Shown here piece by piece: positions 1 through 7,661 of a stretch of 64,000 bases of DNA. The notes below the pieces were generated by a model that did not search any database, was not told the DNA's origin, and worked only from the letters and a program-made list of their open reading frames with translations. Within the stretch, counting starts at the first letter, position 1. Each line of letters opens with the position of its first letter. Source of the DNA: Thiodiazotropha sp040506275. GTDB lineage: Bacteria; Pseudomonadota; Gammaproteobacteria; Chromatiales; Chromatiaceae. A program made the translations under genes and the position numbers. The stretch spans positions 620,001 through 684,000 of the forward strand of contig JBEVXD010000001.1 of NCBI GenBank assembly GCA_040506275.1. The letters run 5' to 3'.

Positions 1-12
1 ATATGATAGGTG

Positions 13-930
13 ATGTCGATGGAAACTGCAGCTCTTACAACCAGTGTCAATGAGACAGCACTGGATAGCCTTTTCTCCGCGTGGCAACGTAGAGCAGGCC
101 TGATTACAACCCTGGGTTTTACCCTGTTTTCTCTCCTGCTGCTCTACATGGCCTGGCTCAACCATACACAAGCTGTATGGACAGCAGAGTCTGGCTGGGG
201 CTATTGGCTCGGTATCGTTGGCGGCAGCATGATGTTGTTGTTGCTACTCTATCCGATGCGTAAGCGTCTTCATTTCATGTCTAACTGGCTCACTGTCAAG
301 TTCTGGTTCAGGCTGCACATGGTTTTTGGTGTCATGGGCCCTGTCTTGATAATGATGCACTCCAGTTTCCATATTGGCTCAATGAATGGCCAGGTTGCAC
401 TCTACAGCATGCTCATTGTGGCAATAAGCGGGTTGTTTGGCCGTTATTTCTATACCAGAATCCACTACGGTTTGTATGGTAAAAAAGCGACTTTCGCCTC
501 CTTGCATGCTGATTCCAAGGTATTGAAGAAAAAATTGGGACGTCTTTTTGAACTTCAGCCTAAGGCTCATGAGCTGATGAAGCAGTATGAAAAAGATGTC
601 ATGAGTGCGCCGTCTGGACCAATCAGCAGCGCCAAGCACTGGGTAAAAATGCGCTATACATCAGCCAGACTCTATCCTACAGTTATGCGTTCCCTGAACA
701 AAAAACTGCTGGCTGCCGGTCATAGAAAAGGATGGAGCAAGGCAAAAGTGCGCCGCAAACAGCTACGTATCAGAAATATGCTTTTGACTCACCGCTCTAT
801 CCTTCGACAGGTTCTGGAGCTACATTTCTATGAAAGACTCTTTGCAATCTGGCATCTGCTGCATATGCCGCTATTCATCATGATGGTGATTACCGGTTTT
901 GTGCATGTGTATGCTGTGCATGCCTACTAA
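13..930 (+). CDS. Cytochrome b-like / ferric-reductase-like integral membrane protein
   Basis: About 305 residues. Hydrophobic segments lie near residues 33-52, 65-82, 100-122, 132-150 and 278-300, with a basic, soluble stretch at about 155-270 between them. Histidines sit inside or next to the helices (RLHMVFG, MMHSSFH, IWHLLH, GFVHVYAVHAY), as in diheme cytochrome b561 or ferric-reductase transmembrane domains. A role as quinol-linked electron carrier across the inner membrane, feeding the cytochromes downstream, is inference. A stop codon at 7-9 precedes the frame; GTG 10, ATG 13 and ATG 19 are possible starts and ATG 13 is chosen without strong support. Only 33 bp separate it from the next gene, so they are probably co-transcribed. 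The operon may begin outside the window. Confidence 0.7.
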   Translation: MSMETAALTTSVNETALDSLFSAWQRRAGLITTLGFTLFSLLLLYMAWLNHTQAVWTAESGWGYWLGIVGGSMMLLLLLYPMRKRLHFMSNWLTVKFWFRLHMVFGVMGPVLIMMHSSFHIGSMNGQVALYSMLIVAISGLFGRYFYTRIHYGLYGKKATFASLHADSKVLKKKLGRLFELQPKAHELMKQYEKDVMSAPSGPISSAKHWVKMRYTSARLYPTVMRSLNKKLLAAGHRKGWSKAKVRRKQLRIRNMLLTHRSILRQVLELHFYERLFAIWHLLHMPLFIMMVITGFVHVYAVHAY

Positions 931-963
931 TCAATAAGCAAGCGGTTCCCTACATATTTCGTC

Positions 964-2538
964 ATGTACCGATTTGGCTGTCATGTTACTTGCCTGCTAT
1001 TGCTGATATTCGTATCAATATCTCAAAGCCATGCAGGAAAACTCGATCTTTTGTTGATGCCGGGTCCGGTAATCGAAGGTCATGCCGAGTTTGAAGAGAA
1101 GTGTGAAAGCTGTCATGAGACCTTGAAAAAGGCTGACCAGGTGGAGCGCTGTCTCTCATGCCATGATCATGAGGATATAGCAAAGGATATAGAGCAGGGC
1201 ACTGGACTGCACGGCAAGCTCGATAAAAAACGCTCATCGAACTGTAAACAATGCCACACAGAACATAAGGGTAGAGATAGAGATATCATAAATCTTGATA
1301 CGGAATCATTTGATCATAAACAGACTGATTTCGAACTTCGTGGCAGACATCAAGTGTTGGCCTGTCAACTCTGTCATACCGAAGATCAGAAGAAATACAG
1401 TCAGGCATCTTCAATCTGTTTTGATTGTCATGAGAAAGATGATACGCACCACGGAAAGCTTGGCGAAGAGTGCGATAAGTGTCATAACGAAAAAGGCTGG
1501 CGCAAGCAGGATTTTGATCATGACCTGGATACTGATTATCCCCTTACGGGAAAGCACATAGATCTAGACTGTAAGCTCTGTCACGCTGATGATCACTACA
1601 AGAATACGCCTAAAGAGTGTATTGGCTGCCATCTGATTAATGACAGGCACAATGGACGATACGGAAAGGTATGCGCGAAATGTCACGGCACTGAAGAGTG
1701 GAAGGAGCTGACATTTGATCATCGAGCCGATACTGAATTCGCTCTGGAGGGACGTCATAAAGATGTGCCATGCGACACCTGCCATAAACGTGGTCCCTAT
1801 GAGAAGAAACCTTCAAAGAGTTGCTTTGCATGTCATGAAAAAGATGATGATCACAAGGGGCGTAACGGTGAAAAATGTCAAGACTGTCACCGTGCATCCA
1901 GCTGGACGAAAGTAAAATTCGATCATGGAAAAGATGCTGAATTCGAACTGAAAGGAAAGCACAAAAAACTAAGCTGCCATGCATGCCATCGAACAGCAGC
2001 CATGGATGACCTTAAGGAGCCCGAGTGCATTACCTGCCATCGAGCAATCGATATGCATAAGGGTGATCTGGGTGAAGACTGCGGGTATTGCCATAATGAA
2101 AAAGGCTGGACCGAAAAACTGTTTTTCGAACATGATATCACTCGATTTCCATTGATCGGGATACATAGTGTGACGGCCTGTGAATCCTGCCACCTCAATG
2201 CGGAGTTCCAACAGACAGATATCGCCTGTTTATCCTGCCACGATACAGATGATACCCATGAAGGAAAGATGGGAGAGATATGTAGTGATTGCCACAATCC
2301 CAATGCCTGGATGTTGTGGACCTTCGACCACGACGAGCAAACAGAATTTCCATTGGATGGAAAACACGGTGAGGTCTTTTGTCATGCCTGTCATCGTGCC
2401 GATTTGAATGAGCATAAGCAATCGGCGAATCACTGTTACGGTTGTCATCGAGGAGATGATATACATCGCGGCGGCTTTGGACGCCATTGTGATCGTTGCC
2501 ATACAACTGAAACTTTTGAAAACCCGGATATTCGCTGA
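964..2538 (+). CDS. Exported 21-heme c-type cytochrome
   Basis: 524 residues with an N-terminal hydrophobic signal sequence (cleavage probably near SHA-GKL, residue 25), so it acts in or beyond the periplasm. I count 21 CXXCH heme-binding motifs from CESCH near residue 47 to CDRCH near 512. The body is an irregular repeat in which a CXXCH is followed by a run ending in FDH and then a G-[KR]-H element and the next CXXCH; the extra histidines are likely distal heme ligands, as in cytochrome c3-type families. It is rich in Asp, Glu and Lys. It lies 33 bp after the b-type membrane protein and 22 bp before the larger cytochrome, so an operon is likely. Periplasmic electron wire is the natural role; the redox partner is not known. 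Confidence 0.88.
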   Translation: MYRFGCHVTCLLLLIFVSISQSHAGKLDLLLMPGPVIEGHAEFEEKCESCHETLKKADQVERCLSCHDHEDIAKDIEQGTGLHGKLDKKRSSNCKQCHTEHKGRDRDIINLDTESFDHKQTDFELRGRHQVLACQLCHTEDQKKYSQASSICFDCHEKDDTHHGKLGEECDKCHNEKGWRKQDFDHDLDTDYPLTGKHIDLDCKLCHADDHYKNTPKECIGCHLINDRHNGRYGKVCAKCHGTEEWKELTFDHRADTEFALEGRHKDVPCDTCHKRGPYEKKPSKSCFACHEKDDDHKGRNGEKCQDCHRASSWTKVKFDHGKDAEFELKGKHKKLSCHACHRTAAMDDLKEPECITCHRAIDMHKGDLGEDCGYCHNEKGWTEKLFFEHDITRFPLIGIHSVTACESCHLNAEFQQTDIACLSCHDTDDTHEGKMGEICSDCHNPNAWMLWTFDHDEQTEFPLDGKHGEVFCHACHRADLNEHKQSANHCYGCHRGDDIHRGGFGRHCDRCHTTETFENPDIR

Positions 2539-2560
2539 TTGAATCTGGACGGAACTTAAT

Positions 2561-5500
2561 ATGATGACACTGCTAAAAAATAGAATGTTGTTAAAACAGG
2601 CCTATTGGCTCTTCGCCATAGTATTTAGCTTATTGTTCATGCATTCTGCCCAGGCTGAGACCAGTGAGTTTGACCACTTTTCTACAGGTTTTCCTCTGAC
2701 TGGGGAACATCGCAATGTGGAATGCGATCAGTGTCACCTCAACGCGCAGTTTGAGGGTACGCCTGTGATGTGTGATGGCTGTCATAATGAATCCAGCGCT
2801 ACAGGTAAACCAATTGACCACATTGTCAGTGATGATCATTGTGACGATTGCCATACTACAGTCGGTTGGCATGTTGCCCGATTTGATCATGGTACGATCA
2901 GCAGCGGCTGTTTCTCCTGTCATAATGGTAGTGCCGCACAAGGCAAGGGCAACGACCATATTCGATCAGCCAATACCTGTGAGTTCTGCCACACTACATT
3001 CAGCTGGGGGAGGGTCGCTCGCGTTGATCACTCTGCAGTTACAGGAACCTGTGAAAGCTGCCACAACGGCAACATTGCCACAGGTAAACACGCAACACAC
3101 ATTGCTACAGAAGAACCTTGTGATACCTGCCATATAACGAATAGTTGGTTATTAGTCTTTTTTGACCACTCCAGTGTCGAAAGCGGTAGCTGTGAAACTT
3201 GCCACAATGGGATTAGTGCAACCGGTAAATCTTCGGTCCATATACTTACAAACGAGGTTTGCGATCTTTGTCACTCAACTAACAGTTGGAGAGTAACTAA
3301 CTTCTCCCATGCAGGTATTCGAGGTGATTGTGAGAGCTGTCATAATGGTGTCAGTGCCATCGGCAAACCGGTCGGGCACGTGGAAACCAGTGAGCCCTGT
3401 GAGATTTGCCATACCTCCACTAACTCTTGGTTGGTGGTTAATTTCGTACATGGTGAAGAGGCCTTCGGTCGCTGTTCCAGTTGTCACGATGGTGTGACGC
3501 AGCCAGGTAAGGATGCGGATCATGTACAGACAACAGCCCAGTGCGATACCTGTCATACTTCGACAGAAGACTGGTCGGTGGTCGGGTTTGATCACAGTGA
3601 GGTTGTCCCTGGAACCTGTGCAACCTGTCATGATGGGGTGCAGGCGCCGGGTAAGCACGATACACATATCGTAACCAATGAATCCTGTGATGTATGTCAT
3701 GCGACAACAGCCAACTGGCATGTAATTAATTTCAGCCATGATAGTTTTCAAAGTGCCGGCGTCTGTTCCACCTGTCATGATGGTACCAGCGCAACCGGAA
3801 AGCATGCTCAGCATATACAGACAAGTGATCAGTGCGATGTCTGTCATGTCTCTACCAACAACTGGTTAAATACCAGTTTCGATCACAGTGGTGTGGATGC
3901 AGCCGGACGCTGCTCAACCTGTCATAACGGAACGTCAGCGACAGGTATGCACGCAACCCATATAGAGACCACTGAGCAGTGCGATACCTGTCATAACTCG
4001 ACCGATTCCTGGTCCAATGTCAGTTTTGATCATGGATCTATCGAGACTGCCGGTGTCTGTTCAACCTGTCACAACGGTGTTCGAGCGACAGGCAAACATG
4101 ACAACCATCTGCTGACCAACAACGAGTGTGATACCTGCCATACAGTGGGTGCCTGGAATGTATCGAATTTTTCACATGAAGGTGTCAGTGGGGAGTGCGA
4201 ATCCTGTCATAACGGGATTATCGCAACCGGGAAACACTCCAGCCATATACTGACAACCTCCTCTTGTGATGCCTGCCACTCAACCAGTGATTGGAGTTTG
4301 ACAGGTTTTACCCATGAAGGTGTATCGGGTACATGCGAGTCCTGTCACAACGGTGACGTAGCTACAGGTAAGCATGACAACCATATTCCTACAACAGCAT
4401 CCTGCGATAACTGCCATAACACTAATGGCTGGTCACTCAGCAGTTTCGATCATGAAGGTGTTACAGGAAGTTGCCAGTCCTGTCATGACGGCGACAGGGC
4501 TACAGGGAAACATGATGCTCATGTGGCTACCACGGCATCTTGTGAAGGATGTCATACCTCAACTACTAGTTGGGCTGAGATAACCTTCAACCATGCGATT
4601 GTCACAGGTACCTGTGCAAGTTGTCATGATGGTGTTACCGCCACCGGTAAATCTGCCGATCATGTTGTGACTGATGCTGCCTGCGATAACTGCCATACCT
4701 CCAACGAAACCTGGACCGCAGTACGCTTTGACCACACTGGTATCACCAGTGGTTGTGAGAGTTGCCATAATAATGTGGATGCAATCGGTAAACCCGATAC
4801 ACACATTCCCACCACGGAACCCTGTGAGAACTGCCATAACACTATTACCTGGAGTACGGGACGTTTCGATCATGCAGGTGTGGCAGGTGCTTGTTCAAGC
4901 TGCCATGACGGTGTCGTCGCAACGGGGATGGGTGCAACACATATTCCCACAAACGCCCAGTGTGACAGTTGTCATACTTCGACTATCGATTGGACTTTGA
5001 TCAACTTCAACCATGACAACATAGCTGCCAGCGGTAATTGCTCCAATTGCCATGACGGAACAACGGCTACTGGTAAGCATGCACAGCATATCCAAACTAC
5101 CGCACAATGTGATATATGCCATCTCTCTACCATTAATTGGCAGGACACAAGTTTTGATCATAGCGGCGTGACAACAACCGGTGTCTGCTCGACATGTCAT
5201 GATGGCACAACGGCTACAGGACATCATAATAATCACATTACTACCAACGAGCAGTGTGATGTCTGCCACTCCTCGACGACCTCCTGGCTTAGGGTCAATT
5301 TCGATCACAGTGCTGTACCAACAGCTGGAGTCTGTTCAAGTTGTCACAATGGTGTGCGGGCCACCGGAAAACACGCCGGACATCTACAGACAAACGCCCA
5401 ATGTGATACCTGCCATACCGTTAACGGGTGGCTGATATCGAATTTTGACCATGCTGGAATTACTGACAACTGTGAATCCTGCCATGACGGTACTACAGCT

Positions 5501-7501
5501 ACCGGCATGCATGCTGCGCATATAACGACCAGCCAGCCGTGTGAAGACTGTCATACGCCTAACAATTGGAGAGTGACCACTTTCAATCATAGTGGGGTTA
5601 CAACCACATGCCATCTCTGTCATAACGGAGATATTGCAACTGGTAAGTCACCCTCACATGTCCTGACCAACGCGACATGCGATACCTGCCATACAACCAG
5701 TAATTGGAATATTTCCAATTTCAATCATGATGGCGTTACAGGCAGTTGTCAGTCCTGTCATGATGGCGTCAGGGCAACCGGTAAACATGCAGCTCATGTC
5801 GCCACAACCGCATCTTGCGAGGCTTGCCATACTTCGACCAACAACTGGCTACAGATCACATTTGATCACGCTGTTGTTACCGGCTCCTGTGCCAGCTGCC
5901 ATGACGGTAATACTGCAACAGGTAAGCCGGTTGACCATGTTCAAACCAATGCAGCCTGCGATAACTGCCATATATCAAATACGACATGGCTGAATATCAG
6001 GTTTGATCACACCGGCATCCTCTCCGGTTGTGAAAGCTGCCACAATAACGTGGATGCTATTGGTAAGCCCGCAAACCACATTCCAACAAATGAGCCTTGT
6101 GAGAATTGCCATACAACGGTGACTTGGGCTACTGGAACATTTGACCATTCAGGTGTTGCTGGAACCTGCTCAAGCTGCCATAACGGCTCAATAGCCACAG
6201 GAAAACATGGTGCACATATTGCGACCAATGGCCAGTGTGACAGTTGTCATATCTCTACCGGCAACTGGACATCCGTACGTTTTGATCACAGTACTGTGAC
6301 TGGTTCCTGTCAGAGTTGTCACAATGGATCAATAGCGACTGGCAAGTCAGCCAGTCATGTCGCTACAAACGCAGCATGTGATGTCTGCCATACTTCCCAG
6401 ACAACCTGGACAGCAGTGAATTTTGATCATTCAGTGGTTACAGGCACCTGTTCAAGTTGTCATAACGGGAACACAGCAACAGGAAAACCGGGCAACCACA
6501 TACAGACCAATTCCGAGTGTGATGCTTGTCATACCTCTCAGACCAATTGGCTGTCAGTACGCTTTGATCACACCAATGCAGCGGGTAATTGTTCAAACTG
6601 TCATGACGGCATTACCGCGACCGGTAAGGATCCAGGACATGTTCCTACCACTGCTCAATGTGATGATTGCCATCTCTCGACCTCAAACTGGCTGAGTGTA
6701 CGCTTCACACACGGGAATGTGGGTGGCACTTGTTCAACATGCCACAATGGCGTCACAGCGACCGGCAAACATGGCACCCATATCCAGACCTCCGGGCAGT
6801 GCGATACCTGCCACAATTCCACGACGGACTGGGCCAACGTAACGTTTAATCATGGCAGTATTATTACAGGCTGTTCCAGTTGTCATAACGGCACGTTGGC
6901 AACCGGTAAACCAGGCAACCATATTCCTACAACGGCTGAATGTAATGTCTGCCATAACTCGACCAACAATTGGCTGAACGTGACTTTCAACCACAGCAAT
7001 GTGGCCGGTACGTGCTCCAACTGTCACAATGGTACGATTGCGACCGGCAAGTCAGCCAGTCATGTGTCAACAACTGCCCAGTGTGATAACTGTCATACCT
7101 CTACTTCTAACTGGACGAGTGTCAGTTTTGACCACTCCAGTGTGAGCGGTGCTTGTAATACCTGTCATAACGGCACCACAGCGACTGGTACACCCAATGG
7201 GCATTTTATAACCACTCAGCAATGTGATGTATGTCATACCACAAATGGCTGGGTGCCAGTAATCAGCTATCGACACTCTTCTGGAAATTATCCAGGTGAT
7301 CACCGGGCCAATCTCTCTTGTGATGACTGCCATACTACCAACAGTGAGTCGATTCCATGGCGGTATCCGACCTATGCACGGACCTGTGCGGGTTGTCATG
7401 CCGGTGACTATCGTACTGGTGAGGATGATCATAACGGCTTGAGTGCTGATCGAAACTGCGGCAGCAGTGGGTGTCATCGAGTCAGCTCCCGTGAATGGTA
7501 G
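2561..7501 (+). CDS. Giant exported multiheme cytochrome: 67 CXXCH motifs plus one CX4CH
   Basis: 1646 residues with a signal peptide ending near AQA-ETS (residue 32). After one lead motif (CDQCH) come 32 tandem units of about 47 residues. Each unit has two CXXCH motifs and two conserved extra histidines: CXXCHnG, ATGK, a single His, then CdXCH, Trp and FdH. That pattern suits bis-histidine heme ligation. The C-terminus adds CDDCH, CAGCH and CGSSGCH, the last being a CX4CH motif of the kind known in some cytochromes c3. The total is 68 potential hemes by my count. Units 7-15 and 16-24 form a large internal duplication. ATG 2561 follows GGACGGAA; ATG 2564 is an alternative. An intrinsic terminator follows the stop codon. 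Likely a long periplasmic or surface electron conduit; location and partner are inference. Confidence 0.9.
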   Translation: MMTLLKNRMLLKQAYWLFAIVFSLLFMHSAQAETSEFDHFSTGFPLTGEHRNVECDQCHLNAQFEGTPVMCDGCHNESSATGKPIDHIVSDDHCDDCHTTVGWHVARFDHGTISSGCFSCHNGSAAQGKGNDHIRSANTCEFCHTTFSWGRVARVDHSAVTGTCESCHNGNIATGKHATHIATEEPCDTCHITNSWLLVFFDHSSVESGSCETCHNGISATGKSSVHILTNEVCDLCHSTNSWRVTNFSHAGIRGDCESCHNGVSAIGKPVGHVETSEPCEICHTSTNSWLVVNFVHGEEAFGRCSSCHDGVTQPGKDADHVQTTAQCDTCHTSTEDWSVVGFDHSEVVPGTCATCHDGVQAPGKHDTHIVTNESCDVCHATTANWHVINFSHDSFQSAGVCSTCHDGTSATGKHAQHIQTSDQCDVCHVSTNNWLNTSFDHSGVDAAGRCSTCHNGTSATGMHATHIETTEQCDTCHNSTDSWSNVSFDHGSIETAGVCSTCHNGVRATGKHDNHLLTNNECDTCHTVGAWNVSNFSHEGVSGECESCHNGIIATGKHSSHILTTSSCDACHSTSDWSLTGFTHEGVSGTCESCHNGDVATGKHDNHIPTTASCDNCHNTNGWSLSSFDHEGVTGSCQSCHDGDRATGKHDAHVATTASCEGCHTSTTSWAEITFNHAIVTGTCASCHDGVTATGKSADHVVTDAACDNCHTSNETWTAVRFDHTGITSGCESCHNNVDAIGKPDTHIPTTEPCENCHNTITWSTGRFDHAGVAGACSSCHDGVVATGMGATHIPTNAQCDSCHTSTIDWTLINFNHDNIAASGNCSNCHDGTTATGKHAQHIQTTAQCDICHLSTINWQDTSFDHSGVTTTGVCSTCHDGTTATGHHNNHITTNEQCDVCHSSTTSWLRVNFDHSAVPTAGVCSSCHNGVRATGKHAGHLQTNAQCDTCHTVNGWLISNFDHAGITDNCESCHDGTTATGMHAAHITTSQPCEDCHTPNNWRVTTFNHSGVTTTCHLCHNGDIATGKSPSHVLTNATCDTCHTTSNWNISNFNHDGVTGSCQSCHDGVRATGKHAAHVATTASCEACHTSTNNWLQITFDHAVVTGSCASCHDGNTATGKPVDHVQTNAACDNCHISNTTWLNIRFDHTGILSGCESCHNNVDAIGKPANHIPTNEPCENCHTTVTWATGTFDHSGVAGTCSSCHNGSIATGKHGAHIATNGQCDSCHISTGNWTSVRFDHSTVTGSCQSCHNGSIATGKSASHVATNAACDVCHTSQTTWTAVNFDHSVVTGTCSSCHNGNTATGKPGNHIQTNSECDACHTSQTNWLSVRFDHTNAAGNCSNCHDGITATGKDPGHVPTTAQCDDCHLSTSNWLSVRFTHGNVGGTCSTCHNGVTATGKHGTHIQTSGQCDTCHNSTTDWANVTFNHGSIITGCSSCHNGTLATGKPGNHIPTTAECNVCHNSTNNWLNVTFNHSNVAGTCSNCHNGTIATGKSASHVSTTAQCDNCHTSTSNWTSVSFDHSSVSGACNTCHNGTTATGTPNGHFITTQQCDVCHTTNGWVPVISYRHSSGNYPGDHRANLSCDDCHTTNSESIPWRYPTYARTCAGCHAGDYRTGEDDHNGLSADRNCGSSGCHRVSSREW
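3617..6166 (+). repeat. Two-fold higher-order repeat (2 x 1275 bp, nine units each) inside the giant cytochrome
   Basis: Block A is 3617-4891 and block B is 4892-6166, each exactly 1275 bp (425 codons) and nine two-heme units. Equivalent units match better than neighbours do: GCESCHNNVDAIGKP occurs at 4751 and again at 6026, CDSCH heads the same position in units 16 and 25, and the longer XXAG-type linkers fall at the same units of each block. Confidence 0.75.
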
Positions 7502-7514
7502 TGGGATATCAAAT

Positions 7515-7557
7515 ACCCGATAATCGCCTATATTTGGAGATTGTCGGGTTATTTTTC
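7515..7557 (+). terminator. Intrinsic terminator after the giant cytochrome gene
   Basis: ACCCGATAATC (7515-7525) pairs with GATTGTCGGGT (7539-7549) with one G-U pair, and TATTTTTC follows. It sits 14 bp past the stop codon, so the barrel gene downstream may be transcribed separately or by read-through. Confidence 0.6.
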
Positions 7558-7661
7558 ACAATCTTTGGCTTCTGCGTGATTTTGTCTGGCAGGACGGTTT
7601 TCCGCTCCTTTAGATAGACAGTGGCCATCAACAAATGACATGAATTGATCAGGTAACGAGA

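Noticed and set aside
2700..7250. CRISPR-like or tandem DNA array
   Set aside because: The periodicity is about 141 bp, entirely coding, and follows the two-heme protein unit. There are no spacers.
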